DNA of 64,000 nucleotides from Verrucomicrobiota bacterium (GTDB taxonomy: Bacteria; Verrucomicrobiota; Verrucomicrobiia; Verrucomicrobiales; Akkermansiaceae). The notes below the pieces were generated by a model, which did not search any database, was not told the origin of the DNA, and was given only the letters and a program-made list of their open reading frames with translations. Positions 1 to 11,141 of the stretch are shown here, one piece after another. The stretch is from positions 1 to 64,000 of the forward strand of contig RDYP01000007.1 in assembly GCA_004293445.1 (NCBI GenBank), written 5' to 3'. Within the stretch, counting starts at the first letter, position 1. Each line of letters begins with the position of its first letter. Made by a program: the position numbers and the translations under genes.

Positions 1-173
1 GCTTCCATTGGAAGGAATGAGGCTTTCGTATCCCGGGGAAGGTTGCTGGCCTCAGACTTGGAAGGGTTCAGCTGGGCAACAAAGCGCAGACGCTTCACCC
101 CCCAATGCTCCGGCACCTCCCCCAGCCACTCGACGCCGGAGTCCTTGTATTTCGGGTAGCGCGGGAAGCTCAT
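1..173 (-). CDS. hsdS: Type I restriction-modification specificity subunit HsdS, N-terminal fragment (runs off left edge)
   Basis: Reverse complement from ATG at 173 reads MSFPRYPKYKDSGVEWLGEVPEHWGVKRLRFVAQLNPSKSEASNLPRDTKASFLPME, the typical HsdS N-terminus (YKDSGVEWLGEVPEHW). Not in the supplied ORF track because it is truncated. Confidence 0.88.
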   Translation of the reverse strand, partial: MSFPRYPKYKDSGVEWLGEVPEHWGVKRLRFVAQLNPSKSEASNLPRDTKASFLPME

Positions 174-259
174 GGGGTGCGGCGGGTGGTGAGGGTGCGG
201 ACGGCTTTCAGCGAATGGCCGGCGGCGAGGGTGTCCTGAATGAAGGCGGATCCGTTCAC
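170..259 (-). CDS. Possible 29-aa small ORF coupled between yhcG and hsdS
   Basis: GTG at 259 overlaps the yhcG stop (GTGA) and its TGA overlaps the hsdS start (ATGA). Translation (M/V)NGSAFIQDTLAAGHSLKAVRTLTTRRTP. Confidence 0.35.
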   Translation of the reverse strand: MNGSAFIQDTLAAGHSLKAVRTLTTRRTP

Positions 260-1347
260 GGGTCGCAGCCCTCTTCATGGGCGGATTGGAGGTAAAACTC
301 GTGGAGTTTTTCTTGCAGCAGCTTTTTGTCTGGAAGTTGGGTTTGATACTCCGCGATCAGGGCGGGCGAAAGCGAGCGGCTGAGCGCGTATTCCACCACT
401 TCGACATCCTTGTTGGCACAGAGCAGCACGCCGATGGCCGGGTTTTCGTGAGCTTTGCGGTGGTCCCGATCGAGCGCTTCCAGATAGAAGCCGAGCTTGC
501 CCAGGTATTCCGGTTCGAAGCGGCCGACTTTCAGTTCGATCGCGACGAGGCAGTTGAGTCCGCGGTGGAAGAAGAGGAGATCGAGTGCGAAATCCCGCGC
601 TCCGACTTGCAGGGGGAATTCGGTGCCGATGAAGCAAAAGTCCCGGCCGAGTTCGATGAGGAAGTCGCGGAGCTGGAGCAGAAGGCCGCGGTGGAGATCC
701 GCCTCCGCATGCGCGGCGGGGAGGTCGAGAAACTCCAGCAGGTAGCTGTCCTTGAAAAGGCTGGCGGCGTCCGGGTGGGTTTGGGCCAACGCTTGCGAAA
801 CCTGGGGTGGGCTGAGAACGGCCCGTTCGAACAAGCTCCCCTTGAGTTGGCGCTCCAGTTCGCGGCTGGACCATTTCTCGCGGATCGCATGGCGGAGGTA
901 GAATTCCCGCTCCTCCGGCCGCTTGCATTGGCCCATCACGATGGTGTGGTGGGTCCAGGGCAATTGCCGCAGCAGTGCCACGACGTTTTCCTCGCCCTGC
1001 GCGGGTGTCCCCGCCCCTGCATCGTCGGAGAAATGTCGCGGCACTGCCGCGACAAATTCCTGGTCGCGATAGGTCTGGTAAAACTGGCGCATTCTCAGGA
1101 GGTTGCTGCGGGTGAAGCCCCGCATCCCGGGATAGGCGGTGGCGATCTGGCGCGCGAGTTGATCGACCACGCCATCGCCCCACTCCGCGCTGGCGATTTT
1201 CCGGCTGATGTGGCCGCCGATCTGCCAATAGAGGTCGATCAACGCGCTGTTGACCGCCTGATAGGCCCGCTGGCGCGCCGCGGCGATGAGCCCCAGAACC
1301 TCGGCGAACGCCGGGTCGGAGGGTGGCGGGGTGGGAAGATCACTCAT
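256..1347 (-). CDS. DUF1016 / YhcG family PDDEXK nuclease-domain protein
   Basis: ORF 256..1533; likely start MSDLPTPPPSD at 1347. Contains the DUF1016 N-terminal block (LIAAARQRAYQAVNSALIDLYWQIGGHI) and nuclease-like block (DFCFIGTEFPLQVGARDFALDLLFFHRGLNCLVAIELKVGRFEPEYLGKLGFYLEALD). Confidence 0.88.
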   Translation of the reverse strand: MSDLPTPPPSDPAFAEVLGLIAAARQRAYQAVNSALIDLYWQIGGHISRKIASAEWGDGVVDQLARQIATAYPGMRGFTRSNLLRMRQFYQTYRDQEFVAAVPRHFSDDAGAGTPAQGEENVVALLRQLPWTHHTIVMGQCKRPEEREFYLRHAIREKWSSRELERQLKGSLFERAVLSPPQVSQALAQTHPDAASLFKDSYLLEFLDLPAAHAEADLHRGLLLQLRDFLIELGRDFCFIGTEFPLQVGARDFALDLLFFHRGLNCLVAIELKVGRFEPEYLGKLGFYLEALDRDHRKAHENPAIGVLLCANKDVEVVEYALSRSLSPALIAEYQTQLPDKKLLQEKLHEFYLQSAHEEGCDP

Positions 1348-1376
1348 GGCAGGCGGGCGCGGGACAAGCGGGCATT

Positions 1377-3119
<1,743 letters not shown>

Positions 3120-3330
3120 GCGAAGCGAGAAAATTGGCAGCGGGCCTGGGACAAAGACGGGGTGAGGGAACCATTTCCCAAAATCTTGAGTTTAATGGTC
3201 TCGGAATCCTCTAACTGGACGAGAACGGTGCCTCAAGGGGAATCGCCCGGCTCACCAGGTGCTTCCGCTCTCCCTCGAAAAGTCGAACACGAAAAACGAT
3301 GGCGGAAGCGCGGGGAAAGGGGCTTGATGC

Positions 3331-5019
3331 TTGGCGATGAAGCGATCGATGAAAACCCGTGGGACCGCCGCCAACGCGGGTCGGCGGGGGAAGCGTCTGC
3401 TGATCGCGGGCTACCGACTGGCCCTGCTGGCGCTAGCTTTTTTCAGCCTGCACACCGCGACCCAACGGCGCGAGGCACGGAAGGACTCGGCGCTGGGCGA
3501 GGAAGCACTGGCGGCGGCGAAGGCTTTCGCGCCGACCGCGGTGAAGCTGGGTGCGCCGGATGGCGACGACCGGGTCTCGCCGCTGCTCGACGCCCGCGGC
3601 GCGACGGTCGGCTGGGTGGCGCAGACCTCCCCCGAGTCCCGCGCAGTGACCGGCTACGCGGGACCGTCGAACCTGCTGCTCGTCTTCGATGCCGCGCGGC
3701 GGGTGGCCGGAGCGACGATCCTGCAAAGCGCCGATACCGCAGGCCATGTGGCGAAGGTGGCGGAAAGTACGAGATTTCTAGGACAATGGACCGGCAAGCC
3801 GCTGGCGAGCCTCGGTTCGCCGGGCGAGGCGGAGATCGTCAGCGGGGCATCGCTGACCAGCGAGGCGATGGCACGCGGCGTCGCGGCCCGCTTCGGCGCG
3901 ACCGGGATGGATCAGTGGTTTCCCGGCGAGGTGAGGATTGAAGAACTGCGCGAGTGGTTTCCATCCGCCACCGCGCTGGTCGGGACGGAAGCGCACGACG
4001 CGGGCGGCACACGGCTGGGCAGCGTGCTGCGATCGAGCCGGATGGGCGTGGCGGTGCGTGGATTTCAGGGTGCCTCCGACGTGCTGGTGGCACTCGATGC
4101 CGACGGTAAAAAACTCATCGGCGTGGCCTTGAAAGGCAGCCGCGACAACGAACCCTACGTCCCGGATGTGCGCGACGGACTGCGCTTCGACCTGCCCTAT
4201 GCCGGGTTGACGGTGGACGAGGTGATGGGCAGTGAAAGCGGCGCGGTGGTGATGGTCAGCGGCGCCAGCCGGACCGCGGAGTCGGTGGAGGAGACGGTGA
4301 AAGAAATGCTGCGCCGTCATTTCGCTCCGCCCCCGGTCGCGCCGCCGTGGCTCGATCTCCGCAGCGGCATCGCTCTGGCCTGGATCGCCGCCGGGCTGGG
4401 GATCGGACTGGGACCTTGGCGTGGAAAAAAACAGGTGCGCACGATTTTTGCCGCGGTCTCCGTAGCCGTGGGCGGGTTGTGGCTGGGACTGATGACCGGC
4501 CAGGACCAGTGGATCAAAGGCGCGATGCGTGGCACCCTGTGCGGCACCGCGCTGCCCTTACTCGCACTCAGCGCCGCGGCCTTGCTGGTCCCAGCGATCA
4601 GCGGCAAGAACGTCTACTGCGCCCAGCTCTGTCCGCACGGTGCGGCCCAGCAACTCGCCGGGCAACTGCGCACGCGACGACTCGCCTTGCCGCCGAGACT
4701 CCACCGCGCGCTGGCCGGCCTGCCTTGGCTGACGCTTGGCCTGCTGTGGCTACTTGCCTTCCTCGGGCTGGCCTTTCCCTTCGCCCACGCCGAGCCCTTC
4801 GAAGTCTGGAGCGCCGGCTTGGTCGCACTGGCCCCCGTGCTGATTTTCGCCAGCGGAATGATCGCCGCAGTGTTTCTGCCACAGGCCTACTGCCACTACG
4901 GCTGCCCGACCGGAGCCGTGCTGAAATTCCTCGCCAGTTCGCCGGGCCGCTGGACCCGCCGCGACGCCATCGCCGGTGCGGTGGTCGCGCTGACTGGGTG
5001 CGTCACGTATTTCGCATGA
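3331..5019 (+). CDS. NosR-like membrane protein with two FMN-binding domains and CxxxCP iron-sulfur motifs
   Basis: Two flavinylation-type motifs SGASLT (3841-3858) and SGASRT (4258-4275); multiple TM segments; CAQLCPHGAAQ and CHYGCPTGAV. Followed directly by apbE. Confidence 0.82.
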   Translation: MAMKRSMKTRGTAANAGRRGKRLLIAGYRLALLALAFFSLHTATQRREARKDSALGEEALAAAKAFAPTAVKLGAPDGDDRVSPLLDARGATVGWVAQTSPESRAVTGYAGPSNLLLVFDAARRVAGATILQSADTAGHVAKVAESTRFLGQWTGKPLASLGSPGEAEIVSGASLTSEAMARGVAARFGATGMDQWFPGEVRIEELREWFPSATALVGTEAHDAGGTRLGSVLRSSRMGVAVRGFQGASDVLVALDADGKKLIGVALKGSRDNEPYVPDVRDGLRFDLPYAGLTVDEVMGSESGAVVMVSGASRTAESVEETVKEMLRRHFAPPPVAPPWLDLRSGIALAWIAAGLGIGLGPWRGKKQVRTIFAAVSVAVGGLWLGLMTGQDQWIKGAMRGTLCGTALPLLALSAAALLVPAISGKNVYCAQLCPHGAAQQLAGQLRTRRLALPPRLHRALAGLPWLTLGLLWLLAFLGLAFPFAHAEPFEVWSAGLVALAPVLIFASGMIAAVFLPQAYCHYGCPTGAVLKFLASSPGRWTRRDAIAGAVVALTGCVTYFA

Positions 5020-5828
5020 AACGAGCACTCATCGCCATCGGTCTGGCCGCAGCCGCGGTGGCGATCCTGCTCAAGCGTCCACCGCCGGAGCCGATGCTCG
5101 GCCGCGCGATGGGCTGCGAGTGGAAATTGCAGGTCGGAGAAAGGATCGATGCCGATTCCGTGCGGGCGGAAATCGTGAACGAGCTGGAAAAATGGGAGCA
5201 GGTTCTCAGCACATGGCGGCAGGATTCCGATCTGTCCCGCCACAATCGCGGAGAACCCGCCAGTCCGGAGCTGGCCCGCGTGCTGGAACTGGCAGAAGAA
5301 CTCCACACCCAGAGCGGCGGGGCATTCGACCACCGGATGCTTGGCGCACTGACCCGCGCCGGCTTCGGACCGGGTGGCGAAGGCATCGATCTCTCATCGA
5401 TCGGCAAGGGCTGGGCGGTCGACCGGGTGGCCGAGCGACTCGCGGCTCGCGGCCTGCGGCGTTACGCATTCTCGCTGGCCGGAGAGGTCCGAGCCGGAGA
5501 GGGCGAATGGCCGGTGGCGATCGAGAACCCCGACCCCCTTGTCGGCGGCATCGCCGAGACCCTTCCGCTGAGCGGCCTGGCGCTGGCGACCAGCGGAAAT
5601 TATCGTCAATGGCGTCGTGCGGCGGGCGGCAAGCTGGCCAGCCACCTGCTCGATCCCGCAACGGGTGAACCGGTACTGCGCCCGCCATCGAGCGTCACCG
5701 TCATCGGTCCATCGGCCGCTCGAGCCAGCGGCTGGGCGACCGCACTCTTCGTGATCGGCCCGAAAGGCGACCCTCTGGCGATGGCCCGTGGCATGCGGGT
5801 GATCCGCCACGGCGATGCCGGACCCTGA
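5016..5828 (+). CDS. apbE: FAD:protein FMN transferase (ApbE family)
   Basis: ATG at 5016 overlaps the upstream stop (ATGA). Motifs MGCEWKLQV, DLSSIGKGWAVDRVAE, SGNYRQW, HLLDPATGEP, ASGWATALFVIG. Confidence 0.88.
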   Translation: MKRALIAIGLAAAAVAILLKRPPPEPMLGRAMGCEWKLQVGERIDADSVRAEIVNELEKWEQVLSTWRQDSDLSRHNRGEPASPELARVLELAEELHTQSGGAFDHRMLGALTRAGFGPGGEGIDLSSIGKGWAVDRVAERLAARGLRRYAFSLAGEVRAGEGEWPVAIENPDPLVGGIAETLPLSGLALATSGNYRQWRRAAGGKLASHLLDPATGEPVLRPPSSVTVIGPSAARASGWATALFVIGPKGDPLAMARGMRVIRHGDAGP

Positions 5829-5883
5829 GCGCCGCAAATTTCCCCCTTGTCGCGGCGGGGATCTTTCGAAAACTGCCGCCGCG

Positions 5884-6846
5884 ATGCCGACCGACTCGAT
5901 CCTCTACGCCACCCGACAATACCTCGGGATCGACCCCACCGTGATCGTCACCTTGATCCCGATCAAACGCGGCGCGTCCGGTCGGACCATCGTGCGGGTC
6001 AAGGCACCTGGCCGCGATCCCTTCATCGGCGTCCACTGGACCGACGAACGCCCGGACAGCGACAACTTTCTGCCCGTCGCGAAATTCCTGAAGTCGACCA
6101 AACTTCGGGTTCCAGAAATTTTCTACGAGATCCCGCACCGCCGGGTCGCGCTGGTCGAGGATCTGGGCGACAGCGACCTCCTCTCGCTGAAAGATCGTCC
6201 CTTCGCGGAACGCGAACCCTACTACCGCTCCGCTCTCCAGCAGATCGATAAGCTGTTCTACTCCAAGGGACCGAAAGACTTCGAACTGATGCCGCCCTTC
6301 GACGAGGCGCTCTACCGCTGGGAGCAGGAATACTTCTTCGAGCATCTGGTGGAAGGCCTGCTCGGAATGGACGCGGACTCCCTGCGCGAGGCACCGGAAT
6401 TCCGCGACCTCGCACGGCGACTCGGAGCCAGCGCGAAGCACCTGGTGCACCGTGATTTCCAATCCCAAAATCTCCTGCTCAAGGACGGGGATGCCTGGTG
6501 GATCGACTTCCAAGGCATGCGCCGCGGACGCCAGGAATACGACCTCGCATCGCTGGTGTTCGATCCCTACATGGATCACTCGGCCGATGACCGGGAAGCG
6601 ATTCTTTCGATCTGGGAGGACATTTCGGAGGACCGACCGGAAGCGACGATCTTCCGCGAATGCGCCGCCCAGCGGCTGATGCAGGCCCTCGGCGCCTATG
6701 GCAACATCCTGAAAAAGCGCGGCGACGAATGGTATGCCCAGCACATTCCTGTGGCCGCCCGGCTGCTCGGTGAGGTGACCGCCGGCACCGCGCTGGAAAA
6801 ACCCCTCGCCCCGGTGCTCGCGAAAGCTTCCGGGTTCGTGCCGTGA
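5884..6846 (+). CDS. Aminoglycoside phosphotransferase-fold kinase (AmgK-like sugar kinase possible)
   Basis: HRDFQSQNLLL and DFQGMRRGRQEYDLASLVFDPY kinase motifs. ORF opens at 5815; MPTDSILYATRQYL at 5884 is the probable start. Confidence 0.75.
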   Translation: MPTDSILYATRQYLGIDPTVIVTLIPIKRGASGRTIVRVKAPGRDPFIGVHWTDERPDSDNFLPVAKFLKSTKLRVPEIFYEIPHRRVALVEDLGDSDLLSLKDRPFAEREPYYRSALQQIDKLFYSKGPKDFELMPPFDEALYRWEQEYFFEHLVEGLLGMDADSLREAPEFRDLARRLGASAKHLVHRDFQSQNLLLKDGDAWWIDFQGMRRGRQEYDLASLVFDPYMDHSADDREAILSIWEDISEDRPEATIFRECAAQRLMQALGAYGNILKKRGDEWYAQHIPVAARLLGEVTAGTALEKPLAPVLAKASGFVP

Positions 6847-8252
6847 GCCCTTCGTCCCGCCGAAGCTTCACGAATGCCGCCGTCCTGCTCGGCGCCGGCC
6901 TTTTCACGCTCGGCGGAGCCTCGCGGATCGCACCCTTGGCATGGCTCGAGCGCCAAGCCGTAACCGCCTTGGCACAGGAAATCGACCCCACCGGCCAACG
7001 CATCGAGGGCAATGGCAGCACACGAGACCCCTGGCTCCGCCGTCGTGCGATCCAGCCCGCCGACACGCCGCCGCGCGTGCTCGGTATCGACGACGACCCC
7101 GAGCAGTGGTTCAGCAGCTCGCCGCTGTCGCCTGTCGACCACGCACTGATCTTCGCACGATTGCGCGAGGCCGGGCATCGGGTGCTGGGCATCGGCCACC
7201 TGATGGCTTGGGACGAAGCCGAACCGCTCGCAATGGACGCCTTGCGCAAGCAGCTCGACCTCCTCGACAAAGCGGTGCTCGCCCTGCCACTCGCGCGCGG
7301 TGCCGATGCGGAACCCGTTCCCGCACCCTTCCTCCGCATGTCGCTCCCGGAGTCGGCCGTGAGCGGCGACCTATCCGCCTTGCCACGGGTCAACCGCGTC
7401 GCCGTGGCCAACGCCGAGCTGGGCGGCGAACGATCGCTGGCAGGATTTTCCCTGCTCGAAAACGAAGCTCGGGCCGATAAAAGCCAGCATCACCTGCTCG
7501 CCCGCTGGAACGATCGCATCCTCTTCTCATTCCCCCTGGCTGCGGAAATGGCCGCGCTGGGGATCTCGCCCGATCAGGTTCAGATCCAACCCGGCAAGCA
7601 GATCCGCCTCGGTCCAGCCGGCCCGGTTTTCCCGATCGACGAATTCGGCCGAACCCCCATCCGCCGCGACGGCGAAGCGCTCGACATCCCGGCGATGCAG
7701 CTGATCCGTGAGGAAAATCCGATTCCGCCCGATGACAGCGTGCTCTTGACCCGGGACCTCCGGAAAGAATTGGCAGATGAAGAAAAAGCCTGGTCGGAAG
7801 AATTGGCATCGATCGCTCGGACCCTGCGTAGCGCCCCACGTTTCGGTGACGCGATGGCGCTGAAGCGAGCCAGCACCCCGCTCGCACTGGCCTCGCTGCT
7901 CTGCCTCAATTTTTTCGCCACCTGGGCCTGTAGCTTGCAACGCCGCCGCTGGCGCATCGCCGTCAGTCTCATGGTAGCCGCCCTCGGGGGCCAGTTCCTC
8001 TACCTCCTCGCCGCACGCCAGGATGTCTGGCTCCCCCCCCTCGCCCTGCTCGTTCCCGGCCTCACCGCATTCGCACTGTCTCTCCGCCGGGAAAAGCCTC
8101 CCATCCGGCAAGCCCCTGCCCCAACGCCGATCGCACCCGAGCCCGAAACACCCAAAACTCCAAGCCAAGCACCCGCGAAAGCAGCACCTGCCAAAAAACG
8201 CGGCCGCAAAGGATCGGGGAGCAAACGCAAGGGCCCTGGCAAAAAAAGGTGA
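6843..8252 (+). CDS. CHASE2-domain-like membrane/periplasmic protein
   Basis: PPRVLGIDDDPEQWFSSSPLSPVDHALIFARLREAGHRVLGIGHLM resembles the CHASE2 start; C-terminal TM helices and basic tail; no kinase or cyclase domain in the ORF. GTG start overlaps the previous stop. Confidence 0.55.
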   Translation: MSPSSRRSFTNAAVLLGAGLFTLGGASRIAPLAWLERQAVTALAQEIDPTGQRIEGNGSTRDPWLRRRAIQPADTPPRVLGIDDDPEQWFSSSPLSPVDHALIFARLREAGHRVLGIGHLMAWDEAEPLAMDALRKQLDLLDKAVLALPLARGADAEPVPAPFLRMSLPESAVSGDLSALPRVNRVAVANAELGGERSLAGFSLLENEARADKSQHHLLARWNDRILFSFPLAAEMAALGISPDQVQIQPGKQIRLGPAGPVFPIDEFGRTPIRRDGEALDIPAMQLIREENPIPPDDSVLLTRDLRKELADEEKAWSEELASIARTLRSAPRFGDAMALKRASTPLALASLLCLNFFATWACSLQRRRWRIAVSLMVAALGGQFLYLLAARQDVWLPPLALLVPGLTAFALSLRREKPPIRQAPAPTPIAPEPETPKTPSQAPAKAAPAKKRGRKGSGSKRKGPGKKR

Positions 8253-8313
8253 ACCCCTCGGCGAAACTTCGTTCTTGGAACCCAAGCCCTTTCCCTCGGA
8301 AATTCTCCCGCAC

Positions 8314-9192
8314 ATGAGCCTCCAGCATCCCATCGCCAAAGCCGAAGCCCTGATCGAGGCCCTACCCTACCTCCAGGCATTCCGCGGCAAGACCTTCCTC
8401 ATCAAAATGGGCGGCTCCGCCATGGAGGACCCCGAGCTGGTCGCCAAGGTCATGCGCGACGTCGTTTTCCTCGAAGTCGCCGGCATCAATCCGATCGTCG
8501 TCCACGGCGGCGGCAAGGCGATCTCCGCCGCAATGAAGGAAGCCGGGCTCGATGCGGAATTCATCGGCGGCTTCCGCGTGACCTCGGACAAGGCGATCTC
8601 GATCGTCGAGAAAGTCCTCTCCAACGAGATCAATCCCGGCCTCGTCCGCATGATGCGCGACTTCGGCGGCAAGGCGGTCGGCATCGCCGGCAGCGACGTT
8701 TTCCTCGGCGAAAAAATGCACGCCACCGACAAGGAAGGCAACCGCGTCGACCTCGGCCGCGTCGGCGAAGTCGTCGGCTGCCAACTCGGCCAAATGGACG
8801 CCGCCCACCGCGCGGGGATCGTGCCCGTGATCTCCCCCCTCGCCGCGGAACTCGCCACCGGTCGGCCGCTCAACATCAACGCCGACCTCGCCGCCGCCGC
8901 TCTGGCGAAAGAACTGCGCGTGGCCAAGCTGGTCTATCTCTCCGATGTGCCCGGCTTGATGCACGATCCCTCAAAACCCGAGACGCTCATCAAATCGGTC
9001 AATCGCGCCGAGGCGGATGCGATGATCGCCGACGGCACGATTTCCGGAGGCATGATCCCGAAAATCCGCAGCGCCATCGACGCGCTCAACGCCGGCGTCC
9101 GCAAGGTCCACTTCATCGACGGCCGCCTGCCGCACGCCCTATTGTTGGAAATTTTCACCGATGGCGGGATCGGCACCGAAGTCACTCGCTGA
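8314..9192 (+). CDS. argB: Acetylglutamate kinase
   Basis: GKTFLIKMGGSAMED, VVHGGGKAISAAMKEAGL, NINADLAAAALAKELRVAKLVYLSDVPG. Confidence 0.96.
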   Translation: MSLQHPIAKAEALIEALPYLQAFRGKTFLIKMGGSAMEDPELVAKVMRDVVFLEVAGINPIVVHGGGKAISAAMKEAGLDAEFIGGFRVTSDKAISIVEKVLSNEINPGLVRMMRDFGGKAVGIAGSDVFLGEKMHATDKEGNRVDLGRVGEVVGCQLGQMDAAHRAGIVPVISPLAAELATGRPLNINADLAAAALAKELRVAKLVYLSDVPGLMHDPSKPETLIKSVNRAEADAMIADGTISGGMIPKIRSAIDALNAGVRKVHFIDGRLPHALLLEIFTDGGIGTEVTR

Positions 9193-9201
9193 GGCCTAGC
9201 T

Positions 9202-10113
9202 TCATTCCTCAAGCTTCGCCTTCGGCGGTTCCACCAGCTTGCGGAAGTCCGCACCCCACTCCCTGGCCTTCGGGTGGCTCAGATTTTCCTCGATGTGCTC
9301 CAGCATCCGCAGGGCGGCACGACGCTCGTCGCCGGCGAGATAGAGCGCGCTCTCCATCCGCCATTCCAGTTCGGGCTGCATTTCGGCACTGAATTTCTCC
9401 TCCTCGGGCGAGGGTCCATCCTTCGGGTCCCGACCACTCCAAAACTCGAGCGGCACCCGCTCGTAACGCACCCGCTTGGCCCATTGGTCGCGCAGGGCAT
9501 CGAACTTCCGCGCACGGACCAGGGGCGGGAAAATCAGCCGTTCGAAGACCGCACCCGACTCCAAAGGCGACAGGGGCCAGTCCTCCAATTTCGTCGCGCC
9601 CAGACCGTAAGCCCGCGCGAACACCGTGCCGGTCACCGGCTCCCGCAAGGCGTCCACCTTGCCATCGAACTGCTCGGGATTGCCAAAAATCGCATCCATC
9701 GCCTCCGCTGCCTTCACCGCCAGCTCCTTGCGATCGCCCTGCTCTTCCGCCGCTTCCAAGGTCAGTAGCAACCAGCGCAGTTGATGACGCCAGCAACGCC
9801 GATTGGCCGGGTCCTTCAGCATCCCTCCCTGACTCCGCTTCCAGTCGCGGAATTCCTTGGAACTGCGCTGGCGATCCTCGAACTCCACCTTCTCCACACA
9901 TTTCACATACAGCTCCGCAGCCGCCTCGTCGCTGACCATCGCCGCACGATAGGCCGCCGCCGCAGTCCCGATCCTCCCCATCACTTTCTCGCGCGCGGAG
10001 TCGCTGAGTTTATCGAGCCGCTCGATCAGGGCCTCGCGATCGGCGGCGCTCAGCGACTCGGCTCGCAGCAAGGGAGCGGCAAGCATCAGGCAGAGGAAAA
10101 AGATACGTCTCAT
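9202..10113 (-). CDS. Secreted protein of unknown function
   Basis: Start MRRIFFLCLMLAAPLLRAES is a signal peptide; remainder is charged, no recognised domain. Confidence 0.6.
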   Translation of the reverse strand: MRRIFFLCLMLAAPLLRAESLSAADREALIERLDKLSDSAREKVMGRIGTAAAAYRAAMVSDEAAAELYVKCVEKVEFEDRQRSSKEFRDWKRSQGGMLKDPANRRCWRHQLRWLLLTLEAAEEQGDRKELAVKAAEAMDAIFGNPEQFDGKVDALREPVTGTVFARAYGLGATKLEDWPLSPLESGAVFERLIFPPLVRARKFDALRDQWAKRVRYERVPLEFWSGRDPKDGPSPEEEKFSAEMQPELEWRMESALYLAGDERRAALRMLEHIEENLSHPKAREWGADFRKLVEPPKAKLEE

Positions 10114-10232
10114 GGCGGCGGCAAAGGGAGCGGGACTCCCGCGGCGATGATTTTCAAGCAGCGCGGAAATGACAGGAATTTCGACGCTCCACAACGTGGA
10201 CAGCCGCGCCCTCCTGCTCCATCTTCCGCCCG

Positions 10233-11123
10233 ATGTCGCAAGCACGCATTGGAATCGTCGGAACGGGTCGCATGGGAGCCAACATGGCACGACGCCTCAA
10301 GGATCAGGGCCACCGCATCAGCGCCGTTCACGACAGTGCCCCGGGAATCGCAGCTGAGCTCGCCGCGGAACTCGGTTGCCACGCCGCCGCCACCCTCGCG
10401 GAACTCAGTGCCGGAGCCGATGTGATCCTCACCGTGGTCAGCGACGATCAGGCAATGCGTTCGATTTTTGCCGCGTCGGGCGACTCTCTCCTCAAAAACG
10501 CCACCGGCCGGATTTTCATCAACTGCGCGACGGTCAGCCCCGCCGTTCACGAGGAAATCGACGCCGCCTGCCGCAACGTCGGCGCATCCTCTCTCGAGGC
10601 ATGCATGGCATCGAGCATCACCCAGGCCCGCCAAGGAACGCTCTACCTGATGGTCGGCGGTTCGACGGAGGACTTCGCACGGGTCGAAGCCATCCTGCGC
10701 GACCTCTCGAGCTCCCTACGCCACGTCGGTGGCACCGGCCAAGCAGCCAAGGTCAAGGCACTGGTGAACATGGTGATGAACATCAACACCGCCGCTTTGG
10801 CCGAAGGCCTCGGCCTCGGTGCCGCCCTCGGCTTGGACCTTCCCATGCTGAAGGAAATCTTCTCCCAAACCGGCGCCAACTCACGGGTGCTGGAGACCGA
10901 TGGCGATGACATGATCTCCCGCGAGCACGACTGCTACTTCTCCGCCGCCCATGCCGCGAAAGACAGTGGCATCGCCAACCAACTGGCCGCCGCTGTCGGC
11001 CTGAAGGTCCCGCTCTCCCTCGCCGCCGAAAGCCAGTACCTTCGCATGATTGACCTCGGCCTCGGCGACCTCGACAAATCCGGCATCGCCGAACTGACTT
11101 TCCCCGGCCGCAACGAGAACTAA
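10233..11123 (+). CDS. NAD(P)-dependent oxidoreductase, 3-hydroxyisobutyrate dehydrogenase family
   Basis: N-terminal GIVGTGRMGANMARRL Rossmann motif; GGTGQAAKVKALVNMVMNINTAALAEGL. Confidence 0.9.
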   Translation: MSQARIGIVGTGRMGANMARRLKDQGHRISAVHDSAPGIAAELAAELGCHAAATLAELSAGADVILTVVSDDQAMRSIFAASGDSLLKNATGRIFINCATVSPAVHEEIDAACRNVGASSLEACMASSITQARQGTLYLMVGGSTEDFARVEAILRDLSSSLRHVGGTGQAAKVKALVNMVMNINTAALAEGLGLGAALGLDLPMLKEIFSQTGANSRVLETDGDDMISREHDCYFSAAHAAKDSGIANQLAAAVGLKVPLSLAAESQYLRMIDLGLGDLDKSGIAELTFPGRNEN

Positions 11124-11141
11124 GCCCCCCCCTGCGAAATC

